Translations under genes and position numbers: made by a program
Assembly: GCA_014898425.1 (NCBI GenBank)
Contig: RCSZ01000003.1
Location: 3,038,001-3,102,000 of the forward strand
Reading direction: 5' to 3'
DNA length: 64,000 nucleotides
Source of the DNA: Botryotinia globosa
Lineage: Eukaryota; Ascomycota; Leotiomycetes; Helotiales; Sclerotiniaceae
The notes under the pieces: model-generated
What the model was told of the DNA's origin: nothing
The model's database searches: none
The model's input: the letters and a program-made list of their open reading frames with translations, nothing else
Shown: positions 1 to 12,802 of the stretch, piece by piece
Position numbering within the stretch: the stretch's first letter is position 1
How the letters are laid out: each line of letters opens with the position of its first letter

Positions 1-1371
1 TCTGCGCTTAAGCAAGTGGGTACCCAAGATTTTGTATTTGGAACTTCAAGTCAATTGGCAAGAGAGGATTCACCTTCTTTATTACGCGACCTGCATGATG
101 CTATGCAAGCATCGAATGAATTAGATGATTACGACGATCCTTTCATTTCGCCGCCTACGAAGATAGCCGAAAAAGCGAAGGCTGTAATAGCTGCGAAGCG
201 AAATCTGTGGTCAATTGCAGCGCGTGATGATCATGGGGATCTGATGGATATCGAGACGGTAGACTTGGCACACACGCCTGTTGCAAAGCCGGACAGAATA
301 ATACTTTCTCAAAAACCTTCGTCATCATGGATCACTCCTGCCAAGAACGAGTGGTTCGATATTGATGAAATCGAAGATAACCGACCACCTTCCACTCAAG
401 TGCCAGTGAGACAAATGGGACCGATAGAGATGGCCATCAATCTGGAACTGTCAAACAGCCCTCTTCAACCTAAGACTTCTTCTAAGGATGTCTCTACGTC
501 TTCTCCACGAAAGAAAAATACCAAGGCTTCCGTTGCCAAAGGTACTCCTAAGAAAACTACAGCCGCTAAGATGCCTGACTATGAATCTTTCACTACGCCA
601 CAACTATCTAGAGAAATTCAAAAATATAAGTTCAAACAAATCAAAAGTCGTAAAAAGATGATTGATTTATTGGTTCAGTGTTTTGAGAGTCAGAACCGTC
701 CAGCCTTAGGTGTCCTGCAGGGTAATATACCAATCACATCTCAAGAACCATCGGAAATCTTTAAAGCTGTAGCCGGTTCATCCACACAGGTCGAACTCAG
801 CATTTCTTCTTCTCAAAGAGGTCGTGGAAAGTCGACCAAAAATACTACCACTACCAAGTCGAAGGCGAAGTCGAAGATTACAGATTCAGTAGCAATTTCG
901 GAAATGGACAGTGATACCTCTCTCTCCGAGCTTCGTACACCCAAGAAGTTGAAGAAGGGAAAACAACCCATCGAAGATGTCTCCGATTCTGATCACCCTA
1001 TGACACCTTCACCGCTACAAAGATCTCCATCCCAAATTCGGAAAGCTTCCAAAGCTCTAAAATTATCTCCTGCTAAAAATGATCAAGATGATGAGGCTCA
1101 ACAGGCACAACTTTTCACTCATATTTATACTGCAATCACCAGTGCGCCACCATCACAAGATCCCTCAAACCCAAGCTGGCATGAGAAAATACTACTTTAC
1201 GATCCTATTGTCCTGGAAGATTTGGCATCATGGCTGAATACAGGAGCGTTGGGTAAAGTCGGTTGGGATGGGGAGGTGGCTCCGAAAGAGGTTAAGAGAT
1301 GGTGTGAAAGTAAGAGTATTTGTTGTTTATGGAAGGAAAATCAAGGGGGTGGGGCGAGGAGTAGATATTGA
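1..1371 (+). CDS. slx4: SLX4, structure-specific endonuclease scaffold subunit (C-terminal part)
   Basis: This is the regulatory scaffold of the SLX1-SLX4 nuclease, which cuts branched DNA such as 5' flaps and Holliday junctions in the nucleus. The reading frame is open from base 1 and no ATG is near, so the window cuts the gene and the N-terminus is missing. Two conserved blocks are visible. A SAP-like helical stretch around residues 190-225 starts MPDYESFTTPQLSREI. The C-terminal SLX1-binding domain (last ~90 residues) carries WHEKILLYDPIVLEDLASWL and ends with SICCLWKEN. The region between is Ser/Thr/Lys-rich and of low complexity, as usual in fungal SLX4. No intron is needed. The TGA is at 1369-1371. 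Identification rests on these two blocks and is strong. Confidence 0.93.
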   Translation, partial: SALKQVGTQDFVFGTSSQLAREDSPSLLRDLHDAMQASNELDDYDDPFISPPTKIAEKAKAVIAAKRNLWSIAARDDHGDLMDIETVDLAHTPVAKPDRIILSQKPSSSWITPAKNEWFDIDEIEDNRPPSTQVPVRQMGPIEMAINLELSNSPLQPKTSSKDVSTSSPRKKNTKASVAKGTPKKTTAAKMPDYESFTTPQLSREIQKYKFKQIKSRKKMIDLLVQCFESQNRPALGVLQGNIPITSQEPSEIFKAVAGSSTQVELSISSSQRGRGKSTKNTTTTKSKAKSKITDSVAISEMDSDTSLSELRTPKKLKKGKQPIEDVSDSDHPMTPSPLQRSPSQIRKASKALKLSPAKNDQDDEAQQAQLFTHIYTAITSAPPSQDPSNPSWHEKILLYDPIVLEDLASWLNTGALGKVGWDGEVAPKEVKRWCESKSICCLWKENQGGGARSRY

Positions 1372-2249
1372 TTGTGGATATGAAGTTGTTGTAGCTTGGT
1401 CAGTTGTCTTTTGCTTTCTATTGTTTAGATACCCTGTTTTGTATACTTATCGTTATGAGCACATGAATTTGCTGGATATGTAAGTGCGCTCGTCTACTTT
1501 GACGATGGATAAAGGAAACAATAATCTTTTTATTTCACCGTTCTGGAATGCTCATGTGTCTTTCGAACATTGGTGGATGTAGTAGTATCGACATATCTGG
1601 TATTACAAATCGGTGAAAAAATACCAATTTCTCAGAAAAGAATCAGAATAGCTTTCAGTGTTGCGGTCAAATTCGAACTTTGCTAGCGCCAAAAGTTTAT
1701 ATCGTGGTCCAAAAATCTAAAGGGGTTTCGCAAGACCCCTTCGCTTGAAGTACCCCTGCCAAAACAGGAGCTCATTAGGAACCTCTCACACCAACTGTCT
1801 CTAAAATTCTTGCAAGTGTAACATTCTATATCTATTTCATCCTAATTCTTGAAATGCATCGCCAAGGTGATGTGAGCGGCTTTCTATGAGAGAAATCTGG
1901 CTATTGCATTGTATGCTCTCTTGGCCAAAGCAGTCCGATGTCTCGGATGAATTCGCCTTGACAGTTCATCTGATGTTTTTCATCTGTTGGTGAAATAAGA
2001 TGAAGTGATGTGATAATTAATGTAATGATTTTATTATAAGTTCACTTCATTCCTTCACTGTGTTTTCCATCTTACAATTGCGTTGCTATCTCATTGATTG
2101 TTCTATTCTTACTATTCATACATTCTTTTCAGCTGTGCTGTAGATCGTTCCCTTTCTGAAATCCATTGATTCTACCTTTAGATATATATCTATATACATA
2201 TACCAAAATTACTTCGAGGCTAGCCTTAAAAATTTAATAAATACTAAAA
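1372..2249. other. Intergenic, SLX4 3' side and secreted-protein promoter
   Basis: I see no supported gene here. The last ~150 bases before 2250 are pyrimidine- and A-rich with TATATA stretches (around 2180-2205), consistent with a promoter and 5' leader for the secreted protein that follows. Confidence 0.5.
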
Positions 2250-2940
2250 ATGGAATTCTCGAACCTCGCAATTCTCTTCTCACTCTCGGTAGCAACCCTT
2301 GCGGCACCAATTGATACAGCCAAACGTGCTACCACGAAAGCTACAAGTGCTAGTATTCTTACTGTGGGAGACTACAGTACTTTCCAAGTTTCTGACGGAG
2401 TAGGCGGAGATGCTCTGGCGGAAGTCAATGCCAAATTTCCTGTGCGCACTCTCACCATCATTTTCTCTTGTCCATTCCCGTCTTCAGAAAGTCTCAGCCC
2501 CTAACCAACCCCTAGATCGATACCTCAAACTTCGCCGGTGTCTCCGCTGCCGATCTAGCTATAATAACTAAAGCTGCTCAGATTTCCGAAGACGCTGAAG
2601 TAGGTACCGCTGGTTTCAACGATGCTATTGATGCTGCCGGTGGAGCGAGCTCTACCGCTGGTGCCGCGTTGCAGGTTGGAAAAATCAAGAACAAGGTTTT
2701 GAAATCACAGACGGATGTGCTGAGGATTCAGATACAGACTGCACAGGGGAATGCTGGGGGTGAGTTACGCCCTTTTCGTGTCTTTTGGAGTAAATGATAA
2801 AGTTGAAAGATGATGCTAATGAATAATTAGGCTCGAGTGAACTCGCAACACAACAAAAGAAGTTGGCGACAAATGTTGCGTTGGATGTTGCGCAAGCGGG
2901 AAAAACTAGCAAGAGTATTAGTTTCTCGGGGACAGATTAA
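2250..2940 (+). CDS. Small secreted protein (fungal SSP family), 181 aa, two introns
   Basis: Exons are 2250-2441, 2516-2759 and 2831-2940. They sum to 546 nt and join in frame to a TAA. The first ~19 residues (MEFSNLAILFSLSVATLAA) form a signal peptide. The mature part is Ala/Gly/Lys-rich with no cysteines that I can see, contains GDYSTFQVSDGVGG and GTAGFNDAIDAAGG, and looks helical. This resembles a widespread but poorly characterised family of small secreted ascomycete proteins, some expressed on the host plant. Function is unknown and an effector role would be guesswork. The first intron uses a weak donor (GTGCGC) with acceptor CCTAG; the second has GTGAGT and AATTAG. It sits ~600 bp from the nested transposon block, a common position for fast-evolving secreted genes. 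Confidence 0.8.
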
Positions 2941-3543
2941 GTTTAGGGTGTGTGGAGGGTAATATTGGAAATGAAAATACACATTGAGTAAGTGTGGGAT
3001 ACGATTTCGAGAGAAGAATAGAAATGAATAATATTGAAGCACTGGGTCATTCATCCTTGCTCCACAACATAAAAATCTTAAATTCTCAAATCACTCAAAC
3101 CATTTCGACTTTCAATCATTTTCGAAGCCTAGACCAATCATGAGTGAAGACCATCAGGGTGACATCGAATGCACCTGAGATTCCATTTAGATGTATCGAT
3201 ACCAATATTGACTCAAAAGATGACTAGTCAACACACTTCGATAGACAGCACACTACTCATATTCCTAGAGTGACCCATCGCCAAAACTCACGGTTCCTTC
3301 TGAGTTCGCGATAATGTGGTTCAAAATTCCATCTTCGAACCTTCAATTGCCTATAGTCATCATCGCTTGCCCCCCCCCCATTCAACGCCAGTCTTTTTTA
3401 GAACATAATTCTTCTTCCTCTTCACTAAGCCGGTAGCTCCTAAAGCCATAGGTAGACTCGATTGCACATCTCTGAAGGAAGGCGTGGTTCATATCCTCAT
3501 TGAAAGTGCATTTAAACTCCAGACCAAGCTCTAACGTACACCC
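2941..3543. other. Intergenic between secreted-protein gene and transposon block
   Basis: No gene is supported. There is a run of nine C around 3370. Base composition is ordinary until about 3580, where AT content rises sharply inside the MITE. Confidence 0.5.
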
Positions 3544-3771
3544 TAAGAGCTAGTTTGGATGTACAAATCCGCATTGAATCCGTTGAATATTCTGCTTTTT
3601 TTGAAAGTAGATTTTGAATTTATATTTGAATATCAAATCGCGAATTCTATCGAATAATTTGCATTTCAATAAATTTAGTATATTTTGAAATAGAAAAGAA
3701 ATAGATTACTCTAAAATGATACTAAATAATCCATATTTTTTAATAAATTTGTATAGAAAAATGAAAGTGTA

Positions 3772-3921
3772 TGTCACAGCGCCAACTACGTTGCCTTTGT
3801 GCCTTAGGCACGAACCCTTAGTGTACCCTTAGCATATCCTATTTCCTATAATAGAACCTCAACTTTTTATAGTACTTAGAATCTTTATAATATAATATAA
3901 GTTTTTATCTGTATTATAACA
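3772..3921 (+). repeat. 5' LTR of the chromovirus (150 bp)
   Basis: Begins TGTCACAGC and ends TATTATAACA, matching the TG...CA rule. By hand alignment to the 3' LTR there are no gaps and 36 mismatches in 150 positions, all of them transitions. This copy is less AT-shifted at its left end than the 3' copy. Confidence 0.9.
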
Positions 3922-6900
3922 ATTTGTATTATTCATTTAAAAGTTATTATAACTTCATTTTAAATACTTATTCAAATTATATTTTAATCATTTCAATTGT
4001 TCTGATCTTATTGAAATTATAATTCGATTATATTAATCAAACTTATTGTTGATTTATTGTAAATAACTTTGTTATTTTTTAATAAAGTTATTTGATTGTA
4101 TTAAAATATATTTATATTGATTTATTAATGTTTTATAGCTATGAAAGTATTTTAGAGATGGTTGATCAAGTGGTTGTATTTAATTTGTTTCTACAATTCC
4201 TTTTCTTGAATTATACTATCAATTTTATCGAAGTTGATGTTTCTTTATTTATAGATCTATTTTACAATCTAAATATTATATATTTTGTAATTGTTCAAGT
4301 TGTATTTATTTCGATCGAAATGATTATAATTTTATTACAAAAACAAATCGCTATAATATATATCCAAATTAATGAAGTTTAATTATAGATTGTTGAATTG
4401 CAAGATACAATTGAAATATTAAAGATTGCTGTTTGTAATAATCCAAAAGCCTTATTTTATTGAAAATATTTTATTTCTTTTGAAAAGTTTAATAATAATA
4501 AGTAAAATATTGCAAAATGTTAGAATTAGTATATAGTGTTTTATAATGCAATTAATTATTATTTAATTGTAAATTATAAGAATAAGTTAGAATTTTAGTA
4601 AATTATATTCTTTATTAGTTTATTCTCCGATTTGGTTTATATAAACAATCAAATATATTTTGATATAATTATAAATAATCTATGCAATTTCAATTTCTGG
4701 TTTTTTAGATGATATATTGTAATAAGTATTTAAAACGAGTTAAATAAACAATATCAAATCTTTGATTTTTTATAAAAGGTTTTTATAGATTATAATAAGT
4801 GTAAAATGAGAAAGATTTTATTTAATAATTTCATTATTGAATTCAAATAGTTTGTTATTAGATATAGGAAAACTATTAAATAATAAATCGCTGATTTCAA
4901 ATTCAAGATTTTATAAAAATTGATTGATATTTTAATCAATTGTTTTAATAAATCTTTTATTATTGATATTGATATATAGATAATCTAATAGTAAAGTATT
5001 TATAATAATCTAAAAAAGAAAACTTATTTTGATAATTAATAAAAGAGTTAGGATATTAATTTTAGTTATAATTAATTGAGGTATTATAATAGAAAGCTAG
5101 CTTCAATTATAGTTTTTTTTATATCAAAGTTATTTGATGATTTTATATAATTGAATGCTGTTTAATAAAATCAATGCTTTTTATTCTATTATATTTGAAA
5201 ATAATATTTTAATTTTAATTTTTATTTTTATTATAAAAAACTAGATTATATTAAAAACAATTATAATAAAAAATGAGCTAATAATATGAAGTATAATATC
5301 AATATTAATATAGGATATAATCTTTACATCAACTATTTTTTTGTAATCAATCAATACTAAAACTCTAAATTCTATTGTAACATTATCAATTCCTTATATC
5401 AAAATCCATTTCTATTTATCAACTATTTTCTATTTACTAATTGTTTTCTAATTATACTATTATATTATATTTTATTGATTCTCTTTAGTTTTATTCAAAA
5501 GCTTAATCTAAAAGGGTATATTAAGAGATTTATTTATTCAAAAAAGAATAAAAGTTTTATTCCTTAATCTAATATATTAAAAGATTAATCTCGATTTATA
5601 ATTGCAAATCGAAATTCTTTATAAAAAATTTATTTTTATAAATTAAAAAATTAATTATATCTAAAGATTCTTTATATTTTAAAATAATAAATAACAAATC
5701 TTTTAAAATCTCAATAAAAATCTCTTTTGTGTTTAATATAATTATTCCGCTTATTAATCTTATAAATAATAAAGCTACAAACTATAGTTTTATTAATAGA
5801 AAAGTTGTTTTCAAATTTTAAATATCTATATATTTCTTTTTTTATATCTATTATCTATTTCTAATTAATAAAAAGCTTTTTAATATCCTTTTTTAATATA
5901 TACTTCTGAATATACAAATTAATAATTATTAAAAGATTGATTTGTTTTATATTACTACTCTATCAATTATAAATTTAATAATCTTTGATCTTTTTTGATT
6001 TTAATATTATAACCCTATTATCAATTAATCAATAATAATATTCAAGTTTGCATTTACATATTATTCAAGATATTATTGTTCTATTGATATTATAATAATT
6101 ACTATTCTCAATATATTTGATAATTATAAAATAATTTTATTAAAAAATAACAAAATTATATTAATCAATTTCAAACTATTTTTATAAAAACTTATTTCGA
6201 AATTAACTTTTATAAAAAATATTATCAATAAAAGCTTTAAAATTATATCTTTACTACCCCGAAATTAATCAGTAATTCTTAAATCTATTAAGGTTTTGGA
6301 TATTTAAAAAAACTTTAATATTATCAATCTCAAAAACAACAAAAATAAAAACTCTTATTATACTTATTATATCAATAATAAAATGGATATCTAAGTTAAA
6401 ATAATTTCCAATCATCTATTCTTAAAATTAGCTTCAATTCAATTCATTATTAATTCTAAAAAATATAAAAGATTATTATAGAATTAGAATATTTTATCCT
6501 TATTATTATTATTATTATTAAATCCCTTAAGCAAATTGTTTAATATTATACAAAATATTTGCTTTAAAATACAAAATATAAAGTTTTTTATAACTAATAG
6601 TTTTATACAATTTTATAAGAATAATAATATTTATATTACAAAAATATTCTAGAATGAATTAAATAAGGTTTGTAATCTATATTATATAATAATTAAAAAT
6701 TCTATTCAATTATATTAAGATTTAGTAAATAATAATATTAATAAGTTTATAGAAAAAATAAATCAATTTATTCCTTTTATATTAAAGATTTAAAATAAAC
6801 TATTTTCTTGATTTTATAATTTATATTTGAAATTCCTATCTTTTTTTGTTAATAAACTTTTATTATAATATTTATAAAATTATAAAATCGAGATTATATC

Positions 6901-9900
6901 AAATAAGAAATTATTATATAATAAGGGCTATTCAATATCCCTAGTTGAATTTTAAATTATTTATAAATGATTTAATAATAATTTGAATAAGAAATTCATT
7001 TGAAAACTTTACTCCCAATCAATTATTCTATTTCTTTTAATTATTAAATCAAAAGAAAATATTCGGATTTATTAAAATTATTGAAATTTAAATAATATTA
7101 TTATCAAAAACTAATATCTTCTATTATTGATTAAAAAAAACCCTTAATACTTTATATTATACTAAAATCTATATCAAGCTTGATATTATTATTATTTTTA
7201 ATAAATTATAAATTATAAAGAATTATAAATAAAAAACTATTTTTATTATTTGTTTCGATTTATTCGAATTATTAATAATATTTTTTGGATTTTATAATAT
7301 ACCAATCTTATTCCAGAACTATATTAATTATATTTTCTTTAATCTTTTGAATAGAATTTATATAATATATTTGAATAATATTTTGATTTATTCCAAGAAT
7401 ATTATAGATTATAAAAAACATATCTATAAAATTATCTAGCGATTAATCAATACTAGATTACAAATTAATATTAATAAATACAAATTTGAAATAAAAAGAA
7501 TCAAATACTTTGATTTAATTATTATTCTAAAAGATATAAAAATGGATTTAAAAAAAATTGATATTATATTCAATTAGAAATTATTAATTAAATTCAAAGA
7601 TTTTCAATATTTCTTTAGATTTATTAATTTTTATTGATATTTTATTTACAATTTTTCCAAAATTGCAAAATCTTTTAATTGCTTTTTGAAAAAAAAAGAA
7701 AATGTAGAGTTAGAATTCTAAATAAAAAGATGTTTTTATAATATTAAAGAATACTTTCTTCTTTATTTCAATCCTTATTATATTTGATTATTATTATTAT
7801 ATAGTAATCGAAATCAATATTTTTAATTAGATTATAAATGATATTCTTTTATAATATAATAATGAGAGAAATCTATATTCAATAATATACTTTTTATTAA
7901 AATATAGTATTACTAAATATAATTATAAGATTTATAATAAAGAATTTCTAGTGATTATAAAATCATTAAAAAAATAAAGACTGGAATTATATAGTGTTTA
8001 GAAATTATTCGAAATCATTATTGATTATAAAAACCTTGAATATTTTATATTGATAAAGATGCTAAATTAATGATAAATTAGATAGGTCGAATTCTTATTG
8101 GGATTCAACTTCTATATTATATATCAATTTAATTACAAGGCTATTCGCCTCAATACTTTGAATTATAAAACTAAAAATTGCTTAATATATATTAATTCTA
8201 ATAATAATCAAATTAAAAATCACTTATAAATAATCCTTTTAGAATAAGTATTCGATGTTGTTATATTCAAGGATATCATTTAATAAATGAATAACAATTT
8301 AAATCTGATTATAGCCTTGATGGATATAATCATCTTTAATATTAATAAACTAATTAATAATCTTATTAATAAAGTATATAAATCATTTGAATTAGTTACA
8401 ATTATATGTATAATATTTCAAAATCTTTTTGTTTATTATTAACCATTAAATATTTAAAAGAATTTTTAGATAATCTTACAAAATTATAGATTAATCAATA
8501 ATAAAATCTTTTATTATAATTATCTTTTTATTTCTTTTTTATTAAATTTTGTATACAGATTATATATTATATATATTCAATTAAATCAATTGAATATTTA
8601 GATTGTATCAAAACTATTGATCTCGTTTTTTATATATATTGATAATCCAATATATCTAGGGAAATCAAGATATTTGTATAAACTTGTTAATTCTGTTTTT
8701 ATATTAAAATCTTTTATTTTGCTATACCTAGATTCCTTGAATCCTTATTAATATCGTTTTATTTCTAATTAAATATTTCTATCAATTATATTATATTATT
8801 ATTAATCAATAAATATTATAAAAAGAAATATCAATATATCATTATAATTATTTATTATTTAATCAAAATGTAATACTTTATATTAATAATAGGATTATTT
8901 ATAAAGAAGCTTATAAATCAATTTGTTAAAAAGATATATTGTTTATATAACACTTTTAATAATATTGTATTCAATAGAAACTCTTAATTCATTTCTGAAT
9001 TCTAGAAATATTTATTCAAATATTTATTAATTACTTTAAAACAATCTTTTTTATTTTATTCCGAATTTGATAATTAAACAAAAAAAATCAATATTATAAT
9101 CAAATAATACCTTTACATTTTTATAAACTTTTATCAAAATAATTAATCCAATTAACTTCTATTTATAAAATTTATATTGAATAATATTATATCAAAAATT
9201 ATTAATATATTCTTATTCTTTGTTAATTATAATTACTATTTATACTTTGGAATTAAACTATTTATATTAATCCTATCAAATTTATTATATCAAAAAAAAC
9301 AAGAGTTTTTTAAAACTAATAAAATTACAAACAAATTTGATTTCATTTTAATTAAACTAAAAACACTTATAATTCAATTAATTCAAAAATATAAAGATTA
9401 TATTAACAAAACCCAAATTAATATTCCCCTTTATAAAAAAAATAACAAAATATAAATTAATATAAAAAATATAAAAACCAATTGTTTAATAAAAAAGAGT
9501 AATAATAAATAGAATAATCCTTACAAAATTCTCAAAATCTATAAACAAATCTGTTTATTACAACTCTCAATTAATTTCAAGATTTTTCCAATATTCTATA
9601 ACTCATTGCTTTAATTATTTTATTATTTGTTAGAATTATTAGATTAAAACATTATCAACATTATCGAATTATATAAAAATCAAAACCAAGTTTTCAAAAA
9701 AGATAATAAAATATATAAAGAAATTAAACAATAAAAATTCAAGAAGATCCTCGATTATTACAACAAATATAGTTTTTATTATTATATCAAATAAAAATAC
9801 TATCTATTATTATAATAATTAATTAAAAACCTTTAAAGTTAAAAAAAAATAATTATTATATTTCATCTAATATACTTAAACAAATCAAACCCACCCATAT

Positions 9901-10207
9901 AAATTGGATTCAAAAAACTTATTACTTCAAATACTATTACATTAAAAATAACTCTTAAACAAGAATTAAATAAATCAAAAAAAATTTATTAATTAATTAT
10001 TATTTTAAAAACAATTCATTTTAATTTTATAATAGAAATTAAAATATTTTAATATTATTTCAAAAGATTTTGAATTATTATTTGATTAATTTAAATATAA
10101 TAATAAATTAACTTATTGAATTGATTCTTTATAACTTTATTAAAAAATAGCAAAATTAGTTTATATTTTAGTTTATTTGAAATAAATAAACCTTAAAAAA
10201 AGGATAT

Positions 10208-10357
10208 TATTACAACACTAATTATATTGCCTTTATATTTTAAATACAAACCTTTAATATACTCTTAATATATTCTACTTCCTATAATAAAGTCTCAACC
10301 TTTTATAGTATTTAGAACCCTTATAATACAATATAAGTCTTTACCTGTACCATAACA
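10208..10357 (+). repeat. 3' LTR of the chromovirus (150 bp)
   Basis: Aligns end to end with 3772-3921 and ends CATAACA, immediately followed by the GTGTA duplication. The expected initial TG is now TA, itself a G-to-A transition. Confidence 0.9.
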
Positions 10358-10859
10358 GTGTAGATTGAAAACAAAGATTAAAAAAAATAGATCTTACTAA
10401 ATCCATTAAAAAAATCCGCTTTTTTATAAACCTTTATAAGCTTTAAAGCCTAAAGCTTTAATAAATAAAGTCTGAAGTTATAGTGAATAAAGTTTGAAGC
10501 TATAGGTTTATTTTAAATTAGAGTTTATAATTGAATTTAAATTCAAATAAAGTTATCCTTATATTCGTTTATTTAACTATTCAAATAACAATAATAAATT
10601 GAAAATTCGAATTACCCCATCTAATTTGTATATATATTATACTAATTTATATATATACTATATACATACTCTACTTCCTTTCATTTTAACAAATTTTATA
10701 ACAGATTTGACATACAAACTATAAAACCACAAATTAATAATCCACTCTTTTTGAAACAAATTACTACCACCACAGAATCCGTGGTAACACAAAGAGTAGA
10801 TTATTTCAGCAGATTCAACACGGATTTTGCAATTAAACGAGCCCTAAATTCAATCTAGA

Positions 10860-11337
10860 TGCTTTTATCAGCTGCTCAATTTCGGGCCTCCTGGAGGACC
10901 AATGTTCACAAATCGTGACAAGACATAGCCCTGCAAGATTTCTCCAGGGTTTCCAATTGATTTGTCTGACAGATAGATTGTCCCAACACTGATGTTCTGA
11001 ATAGTTTTCGCTTGCTGCAAAGACATATGACTGACAAATCTCAGAGCAACAAGGTGATTTTTGAATCCAAAGGTGTTGCAACTCCAGCCAGACTGACCAA
11101 TGTGTCTGGTTTCATGGTAAAGCTGTCGGTTCACTAGCCAGAGACGGGTGACTGGATATTGCTGTTGGTAAAAAAATACCACCTTTGGTCCATTGCTTAT
11201 AGCGGATGTGGTTTTGCTGTCGCCAGCGGAGTTCATAGAGTTGATAATTCACCATGATTTACTGAGGAGTAGGTGCGAGTAAATCGCAAATCTGATTACG
11301 GACTTCTGGTGGGAGGCAAAAAATTGCGAACCGTTTG
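10860..11337 (-). pseudogene. Decayed 2EXR/F-box-like gene, copy A
   Basis: Read on the minus strand from about 11332, the frame gives FAIFCLPPEVRNQICDLLAP, an opening typical of the fungal 2EXR/F-box-like family (F..F..LP.E.R..I). It then meets a stop after TPQ, continues through TKGG, and must shift frame to reach YPVTRLWLVNRQLYHETR and the rest of an open stretch ending near 10868. No usable ATG is in frame. The same blocks recur in the same order in the plus-strand relic at 12803-13395, so the two are paralogues in opposite orientation. Function of the parent family is not established; such proteins are usually large, variable and lineage-specific in fungi. Confidence 0.65.
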
Positions 11338-12790
11338 TCATCTTGGGGCGTAGATAGGGATCTTATAACTGAGGAAGATGATTCCAATCATTCAGAAATT
11401 CAAATAGGACTAACTTCTACCTCACAAAGACTGTATGGAGTCATTCCACTTTCGTGCAGATTGGCTACTGACGCTGGAATAGTTTGCTAAGGGACGCGGG
11501 TGGCTTTTGTCTTCCCATGGACAAAAGTGTTGGAAATGGTAGGGACCAAAGAACCTTGTGCGACTTCAGCTCTGTCCATTTTGTCTCTCCAAAACGCTGT
11601 TTGGGTAGTCTTGTACGTCTAGATGACACCTTGAACTCTCTCATTTTTGCGAGCTCGACTTTTATAAGACACGACGACTTGTTTGAAGCTGCGCTGCGGT
11701 GGGTGAAGTAGTTCTGGTAGATATTTAAATCAGTCTAAAGCTTGCGCAAATATATGAAGAATGAGGTGATCTGGCTCAGATATCACGATTCAATATGATA
11801 CTGAACTATTGACAATGATTAGATGGAAGTAAGGAGTGACTAGCCATGGAGTTAGATTGCATTGGTTTTCACGCACCTTTGTAGCATCAACACAAGTTTG
11901 CTTCCTCGTTTGAAATCAAATACACACAAGAGGCGAAGAGTACTTTATTAGAGTACGACGCGCTGAGAGATTACACGTTTCATGCCTTTGCCACGTGATG
12001 GCCAGGCTGCAGCATGTAGCATGCCGAAAAGCAAACGCATTTTCTATTCGAACGTCTTTTCAATCCTCATCTCTTGCAACTTTCAACTAGAATTACTTGT
12101 TTATCAGATGGTCAATGAAGCAGCAGCAAATCTACTGTCGAACAATTCAATTCAGGCAATATTTCGGTTAGCATCTTTTTACGCTGCTACTTTCGTGAAC
12201 TCAAGCTTACTAGGTAGGTCGAGAGTATTTGTTGTTTCGTTTTCGACGCAGAATCCCCCAAGAACCTACACCTGACTTTGACAGCTTATCGTATCAAAGC
12301 TCTACTTTGACACTATCATTACCACACTGATCTCGATGATATCTATCGACAATCATGAAAAATAGTCACACAGAACCACCCAATCAACGGATCAGAGAGA
12401 AAAGTTTGATCTAGCATCAAATGCTGTTTTCTTGCCGTATCATTCATATCTATCTGCAATCAGAAGTACCAATCCCACAGAAGTGCCCAGTCAACGGATT
12501 GGAGAGACAAGATGTACAGATTTAGCATCAGGAAAAGCATTCACTGTTATACTACCAGGCTTGAAAGCCACTGGAAGAGTGAGTCAGCGACGAGAATGGT
12601 TATTGCTGGGTACATTTACCCGAGAAGCCGATGGAGAGGAGGAACGGTTTGGCAAAAGAGAGCTAAAGCTAAAACGGGGGCGGGGCCGAGGGCGAAAAGC
12701 TGTTCTTTCTGTGGAACTCAAGCCAGTGTAAGGAATAAATGACTTTGACTTTGGTATTATTTACTGATGGGAGAATATGATTGCATATAA
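11338..12790. other. Gene-poor stretch between the two 2EXR relics
   Basis: Short open frames (for example 11484-11711, 11982-12275 and 12432-12731) show no recognisable domain. A degenerate direct repeat is visible: the words CACAGAA, CCCARTCAACGGAT, GAGAGAMAAG and TTAGCATCA/CTAGCATCA occur in order at ~12366 and again at ~12477. Nothing else is supported. Confidence 0.4.
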
Positions 12791-12802
12791 AACAATCAAA
12801 CG

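Larger units (their letters stand above)
3772..10357 (+). mobile_element. RIP-degraded Ty3/gypsy chromovirus LTR retrotransposon
   Basis: A 6.6-kb element with two 150-bp LTRs and a perfect 5-bp target duplication GTGTA (3767-3771 and 10358-10362). The interior is extremely AT-rich with stops in all frames, but pol relics read on the plus strand in the expected order. RT end and tether lie at ~7500-7690 (IKYFDL..., then YFFRFINFY...NFSKIAK). RNase H is at ~7920-8160 (YNYKIYNKEFLVIIKSL, IIDYKNLEYF, VEFLLGFNF). The integrase C-terminus is at 9177-9620 (YQKKQEFFKTNKITNKFDFI, then NPYKILKIYKQICLLQL and FKIFPIFYNSLL). A chromodomain-like relic lies at ~9740-9830 (KFKKILDYYN, FYYYIK). A purine tract (10195-10205) precedes the right LTR. 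In-frame TAG/TAA/TGA stand where Trp, Gln or Arg codons are expected, as RIP predicts. It is inactive. Confidence 0.9.
3544..10847 (+). mobile_element. Harbinger/Tourist-like MITE, copy 1, split by an LTR retrotransposon
   Basis: The outer element runs from 3547 to 10844, flanked by a TAA target duplication (3544-3546 and 10845-10847). Its ends are inverted repeats: GAGCTAGTTTGGATGTACAA at the left, and GGGCTCGTTTAATTGCAAAA when the right end is read on the minus strand. Both continue into AATCCG. Without the inserted LTR element the MITE is 225 + 482 = 707 bp. A second, inverted copy of 709 bp lies at 14155-14863. A 3-bp TWA duplication and a GGGCTNGTTTG-type end are typical of PIF/Harbinger-derived MITEs. 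No transposase is encoded. Confidence 0.8.

Noticed and set aside
4092..4382. 96-codon frame in the AT-rich block
   Set aside because: Base composition alone explains it; it lies in the RIP-ruined retrotransposon interior.
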